DNA of 64,000 bases from Pseudomonadota bacterium (GTDB lineage: Bacteria > Pseudomonadota > Gammaproteobacteria > Pseudomonadales > Azotimanducaceae). This document shows, piece by piece, positions 25,892 through 34,121 of the stretch. The stretch spans positions 1 through 64,000 of the forward strand of contig JAQBUI010000014.1 of the NCBI GenBank assembly GCA_027624035.1, in the 5' to 3' direction. Within the stretch, counting starts at the first letter, position 1, and each line of letters starts with the position of its first letter. Made by a program: the position numbers and the translations under genes. A model generated the notes under the pieces. That model searched no databases and was not told the DNA's origin. It was given only the letters and a program-made list of their open reading frames with translations.

Positions 25892-26635
25892 TCAGTAGTC
25901 GTCCCTCGAGTTCTCAAACACGAAACCATCTTCGGTCATGATCAGCCGGTGGCGATGACCCTCGGCAGAGGCGTCGGTGGCGTCGTATCCGGCGTCTCCG
26001 GTCCACATGGCGACGCGGGTGCCATCGGAAAGTTTGCCAATACGAGTCTGGTAGATTCGGTGCGGCTGGGCGTCGAAGCGGGCAAGCAGGTCCGGGATGG
26101 CGTCATAACGTGACACATGATGCAGGGTGACCCAGGTCGGCGGGGCAAGATCAATCTCACCCTTCGAATGTCTCTCGAGTGCGTGTTTCGGCTTGATCCA
26201 GGCATGGTCCTGGATCTCATGGCCGTCGACTTCGATGGCCTCATCGGAGTCCAGGGCAGTGGCGAAAAACCAGGTGGCGTAGCGGCGCGGCGTGCTCGCG
26301 GGCGGCGTCCAGTGGGCGAAATGTACGAACTCATCCGCCTGAACGGACAGCCCCGTTTCTTCCATGGTCTCCCGGGCCGCGGCGTTGCGCGCCGCCTGAT
26401 CGAGGTCGCCGTCCTCGGGGTGATCTTCCGGGTCTATCCGACCACCGGGAAAGACCCACATCCCGCCAAAGTGCACCTTCGAGGTCCGGTGCAGCATCAG
26501 CACCTCAATGCCCGATTCGCCGTCTTTGAGCAGCACCACCGTGGCTGCCGGGATGGCAGGCGAGCTCTCTGCCTCCGGCTTGTCGATGTCTCCGTAAATG
26601 TCATTTCGGTGCTGTTTCTTTCCGTCGTCGCTCAT
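25892..26635 (-). CDS. Nudix hydrolase (NUDT19/NUDT7-like)
   Basis: A 247-residue Nudix enzyme that cleaves a nucleoside diphosphate linked to another group. The core begins PAATVVLLKDG, then WVFPGGRIDPED. The Nudix helix is AARETMEETGL, with an insertion of about 12 residues between the GG turn and the RExxEE helix. That insertion is typical of the CoA-diphosphatase/NUDT19-like subgroup. The start is ATG 26635 with AGGG 9 bases upstream; the longer frame has no support. Given the many CoA enzymes in this window, CoA or acyl-CoA is a reasonable but unproven substrate. Confidence 0.85.
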   Translation of the reverse strand: MSDDGKKQHRNDIYGDIDKPEAESSPAIPAATVVLLKDGESGIEVLMLHRTSKVHFGGMWVFPGGRIDPEDHPEDGDLDQAARNAAARETMEETGLSVQADEFVHFAHWTPPASTPRRYATWFFATALDSDEAIEVDGHEIQDHAWIKPKHALERHSKGEIDLAPPTWVTLHHVSRYDAIPDLLARFDAQPHRIYQTRIGKLSDGTRVAMWTGDAGYDATDASAEGHRHRLIMTEDGFVFENSRDDY

Positions 26636-26867
26636 TGGCGAAGCCCTCTCTGGCAAAGGGCGCCATCTTGCCCTTTGTGGTCCGACATATCCAGTGGGCC
26701 GGTTGGTGACCGCGCCTGTGTCGGCTGCCTGGTTGCGCTCCCGGCAGTTCTCGGCGATAGTAGCCCGGAGTGTGCCCGTTTCAGGCATGTCGTAATCGTG
26801 CAGGGTCGTCGTGCGAGAAAGTGATCAGGCTGGCACCTCGTATCCGTGAACTCCATGAAAGATCGCC

Positions 26868-27800
26868 ATGACACACCTGACCAAAAACCAGATTGAAGAT
26901 TTCGAGCGCGACGGCTTTCTGTCGCCGCTGGACCTTTTTTCATGTGACGAGGCCGTTGCGTTGCGGGCGTCCCTGGAAGCGATCGAGCGCGAGTTTGCCG
27001 ATCGGAATCTGCTGTCGGTTCGTTCCGGTTTGCCCATCACGACGGCCTGGGCATGGGATCTCGTGCACGATGCCCGCATCGTCGACCCTGTGTCCGACCT
27101 GCTGGGGCCGGATGTCCTGCTCTGGTCTATGGACTGGTTCATCAAGGAACCGGGCAGTACCTATGTGTCCTACCATCAGGACGCGACATACTGGGGACTG
27201 GAACCCCATGATGTGGTCACCGCGTGGGTGGCCTTGTCGGATGCCGGCCCTGCCACCGGGCCCATGAAATTTCTGCCGGCAAGCCACCGGGGCCCGATCT
27301 ACGATCAGGAAGACACCTTTGCCGAGGGGAACCTGCTCAGCCGCGGCCAGACCATCCGGGGCGCCATTGACGAATCGACTGCCGTCCTGGCACCACTTGC
27401 CACGGGGCAGATGTCGCTGCATCACGTCAGGGTGGTCCATGCGTCTGACCCGAACACCACCGATGATCGTCGTATCGGGATGGTCCTGCGGTACTGCGGG
27501 TGTCACGTTCGTCAGACCAAGGTCGACGGCGACCGGGCCATTCTGGTCCGAGGCAGGGATACCCACGGCCACTTTGAGATGATCCCTCGCCCGCGGGTGG
27601 ACCGGGGCGAGGCCGAACTCGCATTGTTGCGGGAATACGGGCGCACAAGGCATCGCGCGTTGCATTCAAAGGACTATCTACAGGATGAGTCACAGGACCC
27701 GCGACAAGGCCATTCACAGGGCCAGTCGCAAGAGCATTCACAGGGCCACCATTCACAAGACCAGTCACAAGACCAGTCACAAGACCAGTCACAGCAATGA
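26868..27800 (+). CDS. PhyH-family dioxygenase with a C-terminal Ser-Gln-rich repeat tail
   Basis: A 310-residue Fe(II)/2-oxoglutarate dioxygenase. The core (about 5-262) includes the iron motif HQD (SYHQDATYWG, near 103-105), the distal His in LHHVRVVHAS (near 190) and the Arg in DRRIGMVLRYCG (near 201). The last 45 residues are not part of the fold. They form a low-complexity tail of SQ/QDQSQ repeats encoded by a 12-base tandem repeat (27754-27789). The start ATG lies 67 bases before a typical TKNQIEDFERDGFL opening. The tail may be a recent expansion with little function. Two genes on, a VOC protein is encoded. Confidence 0.88.
   Translation: MTHLTKNQIEDFERDGFLSPLDLFSCDEAVALRASLEAIEREFADRNLLSVRSGLPITTAWAWDLVHDARIVDPVSDLLGPDVLLWSMDWFIKEPGSTYVSYHQDATYWGLEPHDVVTAWVALSDAGPATGPMKFLPASHRGPIYDQEDTFAEGNLLSRGQTIRGAIDESTAVLAPLATGQMSLHHVRVVHASDPNTTDDRRIGMVLRYCGCHVRQTKVDGDRAILVRGRDTHGHFEMIPRPRVDRGEAELALLREYGRTRHRALHSKDYLQDESQDPRQGHSQGQSQEHSQGHHSQDQSQDQSQDQSQQ
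27754..27789 (+). repeat. 12-bp minisatellite CACAAGACCAGT x3 within the PhyH gene
   Basis: Three exact in-frame units (27754, 27766, 27778) encode SQDQ repeats. They are flanked upstream (27700-27753) by degenerate relatives. Unit number could change by slippage without a frameshift. Confidence 0.9.
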
Positions 27801-27882
27801 TCAAAAGGGCTCAGTGTGTTGACTATACCTTCGGGGACGTGAGATTTTCGCGCCTGCACATCATCAATCACAGGAATGACCC

Positions 27883-28299
27883 ATGGCAGAACTCAGTTTC
27901 GACCACATCCATCTGATCAGTGAAGACCCGGATGCGACGGCAGGCTGGTACGAAACGATGCTGGGCGCCCAGATCGCCGGACGGTATGAACTGCGTGGCG
28001 CGCCCCAGATAACAGTAAAACTGGGGGGTACGAATCTGCTGGTTAGGGGCCGGCGTTCAGGAGAGACCCCGACCGGGACCTCTCCCATGCAGCAGTTTGC
28101 GGATTTTGCGAGTCACAACGAGTGGGGCACGGATCATTTCGGGTTTACCTATCGAGGCGATCTGTATGCCTATGTTGAATCACTCAAAGCAAAAGGCGCG
28201 GAATTCTCGGTCGAACCCTACGAGTTCAACCCGGGGACAGTGATCTGCTATCTCGCAGCACCGGACAATGTCAGTATTGAGATCGTTCAGGCGAAGTAA
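27883..28299 (+). CDS. VOC-superfamily (glyoxalase/dioxygenase) protein
   Basis: A 138-residue vicinal-oxygen-chelate protein. It opens with the typical FDHIHLISEDPDATAGWYETMLGA (first beta-alpha-beta unit, with a metal-ligand His), split here only by wording. The second half is TDHFGFTYRGDL, then SVEPYEFNPGTVICYLAAPDN and the closing IEIVQAK, with a conserved Glu before it. These give the His/His/Glu set of glyoxalase-like enzymes. Members include isomerases, epimerases and ring-cleaving dioxygenases; which applies is not evident. It starts 83 bases after the PhyH gene, possibly in the same transcript. Confidence 0.82.
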   Translation: MAELSFDHIHLISEDPDATAGWYETMLGAQIAGRYELRGAPQITVKLGGTNLLVRGRRSGETPTGTSPMQQFADFASHNEWGTDHFGFTYRGDLYAYVESLKAKGAEFSVEPYEFNPGTVICYLAAPDNVSIEIVQAK

Positions 28300-28529
28300 T
28301 CCCGTGCGCTGTTCAGTCGGGCTCGGAATCTCCGGGTGCGGTGTGAAGTCTAGCCCCCCGCGCACTGTTCAACGTGCTTTCCAGCGAGGTCTATCGGTAA
28401 CCTGAGCTTCGCCCCAATCCTTGTGATGATTCGCTGCCCTGGCCCAGGTGTGCCGATGGGATTGAGGGTCAGATGCGGATTGATGGCGGGCGCTCCGCTA
28501 CAATGCACTTGATCCTCAAGGAGAAAGTG

Positions 28530-28841
28530 ATGATAAGACATCTTGTAATGCTGCTGCTGGTCGCAGCCTCAGCCAGTTGCACTTGGGTCAAGCCAACTGA
28601 AGAGGGCTTGGAAATCATGATGCGGGACCAGGCCGAGGTGGCTGACTGCACGCGTGTCGGCAAAACGACCGCAATGAGCCGGGTCAAAGTGGCTGGCGTC
28701 AAACGCAAAGAGAAGAAAGTCATGCTGGAGCTGGAAACAATAGCCCGCAATCAGGCGGTCAAGATGGGAGGCAATGTGATCAGTCCGCTGGGGCCCATCG
28801 AGGGCAATGAACGCAGTTTTGGGGTCTACCGCTGCGAGTAG
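28530..28841 (+). CDS. Small lipoprotein, DUF4156-like
   Basis: A 103-residue exported lipoprotein. The signal sequence MIRHLVMLLLVAASASC ends in a plausible lipobox Cys17. The mature part (WVKPTEEGLEIMMRDQAEVA) carries two more Cys (VADCTRVGKT and the penultimate YRCE), which probably form a disulphide. The pattern CTRVGKT and ARNQAVKMGGNVI matches DUF4156 proteins of proteobacteria, whose function is unknown. The ATG at 28530 has AAGGAG 6 bases upstream; the longer frame from 28473 is rejected. It is monocistronic. Confidence 0.75.
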   Translation: MIRHLVMLLLVAASASCTWVKPTEEGLEIMMRDQAEVADCTRVGKTTAMSRVKVAGVKRKEKKVMLELETIARNQAVKMGGNVISPLGPIEGNERSFGVYRCE

Positions 28842-28937
28842 ACGCCGGTTTGCGACACGCTGGTGTGGCGTTGTGTTAAACGATTGACTGCAACGAGCGA
28901 TGGAAACGACTGAACCTAAAGCAGGCGGCAGGACAGT

Positions 28938-29669
28938 TCACTTGCTGGGCTGATCTGTGCCTGGGTCGATAATGGTCCGGGCGGCGAGCAGAAACAGCAC
29001 CGATGAGAAGCCCCCGGTCGTCAGCAACATGCACATCACCAGAATCTGGTACCGGGCTGCAATGAATGGGTCCACACCGGAGAGGATCTGGCCGGTCATC
29101 ATGCCAGGCAGGGAAACGAGCCCCACCGCAAACAGCGAGTTGATGGTGGGAATGAGCGCGGCGTTTAACGCCGTGGCCCTTGCAGAGGTGTAGCAAGCGC
29201 CGCCCTTGACCTCGGCCGTCACTCGCTCCAGTGCGAGGCTGACGCAATTCATGGAAGTGGCGAAGATCATGCCAGCCAGTGGCACCACATACTGGGGCGA
29301 GTACCAGACCGGCAGCGACAGCACTACCTGGGTGACCAGAATCAAGGTTGCGCCGCCAGCCAGGGCAATGGCACCGAGCGCGAGTCCAAACAGCCGAAAC
29401 CGGTCGTCCGGGACATTGCTGACGGCAATCCAGCTGGCCGCCGTGACCATCACGATCAGCACCGCCAGAATGATGCTGGCATGGTTGGTCTCAAAGATGA
29501 AGGCAAGCGCGTAGCCGATGAGCAGCAGTTGCGCCAGCATGCGGACGACACCATAGGCCGCATGAACCGCGTTCAGGGACCAGAGATACAGAACGACGAT
29601 GAGCCCCGCGACCGGGATCAGTGAGATGGCCAGCCGCGTCAGAGGAATGATTTCTACCGTGGTGGCCAT
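28938..29669 (-). CDS. fetB: UPF0014/FetB-family ABC transporter permease
   Basis: A 243-residue inner-membrane protein with about seven helices. The strongest family marker is the central segment YVVPLAGMIFATSMNCVSLALER, then PGMMTGQILSGVDP near 195. E. coli FetAB exports iron and helps peroxide resistance. The partner ATPase FetA is not adjacent, so it must be encoded elsewhere or be missing. The gene follows 7 bases after a chalcone-isomerase-fold gene on the same strand. That gene in turn overlaps an amidohydrolase gene, giving a three-gene transcription unit 31387 to 28938. Confidence 0.85.
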   Translation of the reverse strand: MATTVEIIPLTRLAISLIPVAGLIVVLYLWSLNAVHAAYGVVRMLAQLLLIGYALAFIFETNHASIILAVLIVMVTAASWIAVSNVPDDRFRLFGLALGAIALAGGATLILVTQVVLSLPVWYSPQYVVPLAGMIFATSMNCVSLALERVTAEVKGGACYTSARATALNAALIPTINSLFAVGLVSLPGMMTGQILSGVDPFIAARYQILVMCMLLTTGGFSSVLFLLAARTIIDPGTDQPSK

Positions 29670-29676
29670 GGCCGGC

Positions 29677-30237
29677 TCAGGGGTTTCCGAGCAGGGACTG
29701 CTGCAGCTTGTGAGGCGCCGATGGTTCGATCAGCCATTCCGTGATGAGTGCGTCGACCAGGTCGCGACCGGGCCCGGTAAACAGAAAATCGCCATTCAGC
29801 CGGACGGACGTTCCCAGACCCGGAGCGTCCAGCAGATGGATCACATCATTGCTCTGCAGATCGCCATAAACCTTCCTTGCTCTGGCAAAGAGCCTGTCTG
29901 ACAGTTCAGCCTTGAGCGTTTGCGCCCAGTCCTGGGGAATCGTGTCCGGCGGCCGGCCGTGTACCTGGATCACGATGCTGACCGGGGTGCTCTCGTCCAG
30001 CACGTAATCGATCTCTGACGAGGGCCGCGGCAGATACAGGGCGCAGGTGTACAGGTCCACAAAGAAGGCCTGGCGCTTGCCTAGCCCGTTTTGAATGAGG
30101 CGCTGGCCATCAGCATCGATGGATGGGGGAAAGACCGGCGCCTTTGGCTCATCTGCCTTTGCAGCGGCCAGCGTTGCCAGCAGGCCAGCCACGATGACGT
30201 TCAAGCGCAACCCGGAGCACTGCAGCTCAGGCTCCAC
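29677..30237 (-). CDS. Exported chalcone-isomerase-fold protein
   Basis: A 186-residue protein with an N-terminal signal peptide (LRLNVIVAGLLATLAAAKA) and a chalcone-isomerase-like domain. Markers are NGLGKRQAFFVDLYTCALYLP, then DALITEWLIEP, typical of the bacterial Chalcone_3 group of periplasmic proteins. These are not flavonoid enzymes. Some bind fatty acids, and most are uncharacterised. The start is GTG 30237, which overlaps the end of the amidohydrolase gene by 11 bases. An internal start cannot be excluded but would cut into the signal peptide. Confidence 0.75.
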   Translation of the reverse strand: MEPELQCSGLRLNVIVAGLLATLAAAKADEPKAPVFPPSIDADGQRLIQNGLGKRQAFFVDLYTCALYLPRPSSEIDYVLDESTPVSIVIQVHGRPPDTIPQDWAQTLKAELSDRLFARARKVYGDLQSNDVIHLLDAPGLGTSVRLNGDFLFTGPGRDLVDALITEWLIEPSAPHKLQQSLLGNP

Positions 30238-31387
30238 GGATACCCATCAGGTCCTCAAAGTTGGCTCGATAGAACCGGTCCTTCACCGCCTCCGGAAGAT
30301 CAGCCGTGCTGCGCTCGAAGCGGCCGTAGGGATTACGGCCACCTTCCAGGTGTGGATAGTCTGAAGAGAACATCAGCACATCAGGGCTCGACTGCTCGAT
30401 GATCCAGCCGGCGGGTTCGGTGGGATAGGGCGTCACCCGTACCTGGCGCGTGATGTATTCCGACGGCATGAGTTCGAGCTTCTGCAGGCGCGGCTCGTGA
30501 CGAGCGAACGCTTCGTGGGCGGAATCGAGTTGCCGCATGAATCCGGGTAGCCACGACGCGCCCAGTTCGATCACGCCGATCCTGAGGTTCGGGAAACGAT
30601 CCAGCACGCCATCCAGAATCAGCATGGACAGGGCCTGCATCGGGCCATGGGGAATCGCCATGTACGAGATGGAACGAAAATTCTCATCACCACCGTGAAA
30701 GTCCTGAACCTGGGGCAGCCCATTGTTGGCGTGTGCCCTGGGCAGCACCCGATCAGCCACCCCAACATGAAACAGGATTGGAACCCCGGCCTCTGTGGCC
30801 TGGGCCCAGACCGCATCCAGTGCGACGTGACTGGTCGCGTGATTCCGGGGGCAGGCCCATGGAACCAGCAGGGCGCTGCAGCCGGCTTCAATGGCTTGCC
30901 GGGCAGCGCCCGCTGCCCGATCAAGATCGGCCAGGGGTACATATCCCACCGCGAGTGAGCGGTCACTCACGGCGCAGAACTCCGCCTGGGCGCGATTGGT
31001 GGCCGCGGCGGTGCCATACAGCAGGTCCGGATCATTGCCGTGCTCCAGTTCTTCCAGCAGCACATTGCAATAGGTGGGAAACACCAACTGGGCCTGAACG
31101 CCGATCAGGTCAATCGCCCCGATGCGATCCTGCTGATCGAAGGCGCCGATGGCGCGGTAATTCTTGCGGGCCATGACCTCCAGTTCGTCCTGGCGGCGAT
31201 GGTCGGGATCGTTCTGCAGCGCCATGGCAGTCTGGATTTCAGTCTGGCGCGCGGCGCCGAAATCCCGGTCCAGCAGCCGCTTCAACCGGTCCCGGATGCC
31301 GGACTCAACAAAGGGTTCCAGCCAGTTTCCGGGCTCCATCACGTGGGCGTCCGCATCGTGGACGATACGACCTTCAATATAGGGCAC
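30227..31387 (-). CDS. ACMSD-like amidohydrolase (Amidohydro_2)
   Basis: A 386-residue TIM-barrel amidohydrolase related to aminocarboxymuconate-semialdehyde decarboxylase and gamma-resorcylate decarboxylase. The N-terminal metal motif reads HDADAHVMEP, with DxH in place of HxH, as is common in this subgroup. ILFHVGVADR supplies a barrel His, and FSSDYPHLEGG near 350 the conserved Asp-His pair. The start is GTG 31387, supported by GGGAGG 5 bases upstream; the frame to 31432 has no such site. The reaction could be decarboxylation or hydrolysis. It is followed by overlapping genes for an exported chalcone-isomerase-fold protein and a FetB permease. Confidence 0.82.
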   Translation of the reverse strand: MPYIEGRIVHDADAHVMEPGNWLEPFVESGIRDRLKRLLDRDFGAARQTEIQTAMALQNDPDHRRQDELEVMARKNYRAIGAFDQQDRIGAIDLIGVQAQLVFPTYCNVLLEELEHGNDPDLLYGTAAATNRAQAEFCAVSDRSLAVGYVPLADLDRAAGAARQAIEAGCSALLVPWACPRNHATSHVALDAVWAQATEAGVPILFHVGVADRVLPRAHANNGLPQVQDFHGGDENFRSISYMAIPHGPMQALSMLILDGVLDRFPNLRIGVIELGASWLPGFMRQLDSAHEAFARHEPRLQKLELMPSEYITRQVRVTPYPTEPAGWIIEQSSPDVLMFSSDYPHLEGGRNPYGRFERSTADLPEAVKDRFYRANFEDLMGIRGA

Positions 31388-31553
31388 TGCGACCTCCCAT
31401 GGGTGGCTGGCTCGACCGGCCTGGTGCTTCAACCATAGCGAGGCGGCGTCGTTGCAGCAAGGGTTGTGTCAGGCGCCACAGGAAGGACTCGCGAAGGGAC
31501 TCAGTTTGTCGTACGTTTGGACGTCAGCCATTGGATTTGACCGAGAAGTGAAG

Positions 31554-32249
31554 ATGTATCAGCTCCATATCGCAAACAAGAACTATTCGTCCTGGTCGCT
31601 GCGGCCCTGGGTACTGATGAAGACGCTTGGCATCGAGTTCGAAGAGCGTTTGTCGCCGTTTGAGGCCGAGGACAATTTCGACCGTTTTCGGGCATTCTCA
31701 CCCACCGGCAGGGTGCCATGCCTGATTGATGATCACCTCGTCATCTGGGACTCCCTCGGTATTGTCGAGTACCTTGCCGACACGCACCCATGGGTGTGGC
31801 CGGCTGACCACGAAGCCAGGGCATTTGCGCGTTGCGCGGCGGCCGAGATGCACAGCGGATTCGATGCGCTGCGTTCGACCTGCCCCATGAACTGTGCCAT
31901 CAAAGTGGCGATGCACAGCACCAGCCCGGCATTGCAGAAAAACATCGACCGGCTGGACGAACTCTGGTGCGAGGGCCTCAGGCGCTTTGGCGGGCCGTTC
32001 CTGGCAGGCAGTCAGTTCACCGCGGTGGACGCCTTCTATTGCCCCGTGGCATTCCGGGTCAGGTCCTATCAGTTGCCGCTCTCAGCCCCTGCGGTAGACT
32101 ACGCGGCCCGGCTGATCGACCTTGACGCCATGCGCGCCTGGGATCGGGCTGCCATCGGTGAAACGTGGAAAGAGCAGGGCCACGAGGCAGAGGCTGCAGA
32201 GGCTGGGAAGATCATAGAAGACCGCCGAACGGCCACGGCATTTTCTTGA
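31554..32249 (+). CDS. Glutathione S-transferase family protein
   Basis: A 231-residue soluble GST. The N-terminal thioredoxin-like domain reads YQLHIANKNYSSWSLRPWV (active-site Ser region), then GRVPCLIDD with the cis-Pro and WDSLGIVEYLAD with the glutathione-binding Asp-Ser. The C-terminal helical domain follows (FLAGSQFTAVDAFYCPVAFR). The opening NKNYSSWSLRPW is typical of the zeta-like/YfcF-YfcG-type bacterial group. The ATG at 31554 starts a family-length protein; the upstream frame is not conserved in character. The stop is followed at once by the promoter of tRNA-Phe. Confidence 0.88.
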   Translation: MYQLHIANKNYSSWSLRPWVLMKTLGIEFEERLSPFEAEDNFDRFRAFSPTGRVPCLIDDHLVIWDSLGIVEYLADTHPWVWPADHEARAFARCAAAEMHSGFDALRSTCPMNCAIKVAMHSTSPALQKNIDRLDELWCEGLRRFGGPFLAGSQFTAVDAFYCPVAFRVRSYQLPLSAPAVDYAARLIDLDAMRAWDRAAIGETWKEQGHEAEAAEAGKIIEDRRTATAFS

Positions 32250-32274
32250 CTCACCCCCACTCCTTCGGTTTAAT
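32246..32274 (+). promoter_or_regulatory. Near-consensus sigma-70 promoter of tRNA-Phe
   Basis: TTGACT (32246-32251), a 17-base spacer and TTTAAT (32269-32274) precede the tRNA by 44 bases. Each hexamer has five of six consensus bases. The discriminator that follows (AGCCGCCTCGCGC) is GC-rich, which is typical of stringently controlled stable-RNA promoters. The -35 box overlaps the stop codon of the GST gene. Confidence 0.6.
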
Positions 32275-32318
32275 AGCCGCCTCGCGCAAGCGACCTCCTT
32301 GTCAGCAGTTTTTCTTAC

Positions 32319-32394
32319 GGCCAGATAGCTCAGTCGGTAGAGCAGGGGACTGAAAATCCCCGTGTCGGTAGTTCGATTCTACCTCTGGCCACCA
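32319..32394 (+). tRNA. tRNA-Phe (anticodon GAA)
   Basis: A 76-base tRNA with all arms intact. The acceptor stem is GGCCAGA/TCTGGCC. The D-arm is GCTC-GAGC. The anticodon stem GGGGA/TCCCC encloses the loop CTGAAAA with GAA at 32352-32354. The T-arm is GTAGTTCGATTCTAC, a G-T-A variant of the usual GTGG. The 3' CCA is encoded. It marks the left edge of the AT-richer segment 32400-40310, as expected for a tRNA used as an integration site, although no integrase is present. Confidence 0.97.
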
Positions 32395-32395
32395 G

Positions 32396-32456
32396 GTTCG
32401 TAGCTTTGCCCCGAAGGGCAAAACACGAACGGCGAAAGGCGTTTGGAACAAACGCC
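32396..32456 (+). other. Two strong hairpins directly after tRNA-Phe
   Basis: The first hairpin pairs GTTCGT (32396-32401) with ACGAAC (32425-32430) and TTTGCCC (32405-32411) with GGGCAAA (32416-32422) around the loop CGAA. The second pairs GGCGTTTG (32438-32445) with CAAACGCC (32449-32456). Neither is followed by a T-run, so these may be processing or protective stems rather than a classic terminator. A weaker stem occurs near 32528-32555. The remaining sequence to 32698 shows no gene. Confidence 0.5.
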
Positions 32457-32698
32457 GAAAGCCACGTGCGATCACTCTTGCGGGGCTTTTCAACGAACTC
32501 ACAGTTACACCGAAAATCTCGGGCGAAAGCGTTTTCGCATAGCGAAAATCGCGAAAGCCAAACTGGACACCCTCCCAGCACTTGCTCCTTCTACGCTTGC
32601 CAGTGAGTTCTCAGGGTTGACCAAAAACAGGTTGACCATTTGGAATCCCTCGTAAGAAATCATCACGGTGTGTACACCAGTCGAAAGTATGGGCACTC

Positions 32699-32898
32699 AA
32701 TGCCCCATTAACAGACCTGAAGAAGCATCTCGACTCTTTTGAGCCAAAGCAAGAAATTGGTGCTTACCGTCATGGCCCTTGCTGCGTATTATCTTTGATG
32801 TGGTGGAACTGCTGCGTGTAAAGGGCTTCCAAGTCAGACAACCCGCGGAAGGGTACCCGGAAGATCGCAGACCTGCCGTAACAAGTGGATTGGCTTGA
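32699..32898 (+). pseudogene. Rhodanese-domain remnant (probably from an ArsR-rhodanese regulator)
   Basis: One frame from 32699 reads NAPLTDLKKHLDSFEPKQEI, then GAYRHGPCCVLSL. A second frame continues DVVELLRVKGFQVRQPAEGYPE up to the stop at 32898. Joined, they match the C-terminal rhodanese domain of ArsR-family regulators (pattern APLxELxxRL, AYCRGPYC, LLxxxGFxxRxLxxGxPEW). The catalytic Cys position is Arg here (AYRHG), and the frame breaks near 32797. The ArsR helix-turn-helix part is absent. It is a decayed fragment at the start of the putative island. Confidence 0.6.
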
Positions 32899-32979
32899 TG
32901 GGCACTTGATGTGAGGAGATCAAAAAGAATGCGTCCCATCGAGACATTCGTCGAAGGCAGAAACTCATGAGTAACACCT

Positions 32980-34028
32980 GTGGAAAGTGAAATCCTTGAT
33001 AGCCTGGTCAGAGGCGCTGGAATCGGTCTTGCCGGGTTTCTATGCATCCATCAGCTCACGGTGTTACGCAAAGTTCATGGTGCTGCCCGAGGTGTCATGT
33101 TCGGTATGGGCACGGCTGGTTATCTCATTTGTTCAGCATCGTGGTTCAATTTTCTACCCGCCTCTGTCTATTGGCCGCTCCTGGCGCTTTGCATGTTTAA
33201 CCCACTACTGTTCTGGTTATTTGCTCGAACCGTGTTCGCTGACGTATCTCAAGTCAGCAAACTGGAGTGGAGCGTCGGCGCTGGCTTTTCGTTAGTTGTC
33301 CTTGTCAGACTCGTGGCCGGTGAATCTGAAGCGTATGGCTTAACGTCTGTCGTGCTCCAGGTGGCCGGCATTGGGCTGGTGCTCCATATATTGATTATCG
33401 TCGCCAGTGGATTCAGAGTGATCTATTGGAAACCCGCCGCCGAAGCAGAATCATCATTGTGTTGACCATCGGCTTGTATATGTTACTGGTTGCCGTTGCG
33501 GAGCTGACGCTGTCAGGCCAACCACCACCCCACACGGTTGCGCTGCTCAACGCCACCGGCATACTTTTCCTCATAGCCGGTATCGCGGTAGTGATGACGT
33601 CGTTGAATAGAGAATTCTATCCGGCACATGCAGCCCACGATAATCAAGATAAGACGGTCAAGAGCTTCGATACTGAACTTACGGACAAGATTGTCGCAAC
33701 CATGGAAGCCGGCGCCTACAGGGATGAAAGCCTGAACCTGGCAGTCCTTTCGGGAACATTGGGAGTGCCGGAATATCAGCTGCGGCGGGCTATCAACCAG
33801 GGGCTGGGTTATCGAAACTTCAATTCGTTCGTCAATGAATATCGTCTTAAAGAGGTGGGTATGGCGCTGGCCGATCCCACAAAAGCCCGTCTTCCGATCC
33901 TGACCCTGGCACTGAGCGCGGGGTTCAGCTCTATCTCCCCCTTCAACAGAGCGTTCAAAGCAGAGTTTGGTACGACGCCCTCCCGGTATCGGGCAAGCCA
34001 CAATGGTCAACCCCTAAAAAACTCCTAG
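32980..34028 (+). pseudogene. AraC-family regulator with N-terminal membrane domain, broken by a frameshift
   Basis: The first frame (GTG 32980 to 33465) gives about seven-helix membrane sequence (GAGIGLAGFLCIHQL, YLICSASWFNFLPASVYWPL). The second (open to 34028) continues with two more helices and an AraC DNA-binding domain (LNLAVLSGTLGVPEYQLRRA; ILTLALSAGFSSISPFNRAF; FKAEFGTTPSRYR). In intact relatives these are one protein. The frames meet around 33415-33430 and are offset as by a one-base deletion; the second ORF has only a TTG as an apparent start. It could be a pseudogene, a sequencing error or, less likely, two coupled proteins. It directly precedes the 34122-37490 operon and would be its natural regulator. 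Confidence 0.75.
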
Positions 34029-34121
34029 CGATTCTTAAAAAACAAGGGCCATTTTAGAATCGCCGCGCATTGCTTGTCGGAAACCGGTCAGATACCGGCA
34101 GTCAGACAAGAGATAGCGCAC

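Noticed and set aside
26770-26865. Possible further copy of the 87-bp repeat before the PhyH gene
   Set aside because: Only short blocks (GTGCCCG, CTCCATGAA) agree. The rest is too diverged to support.
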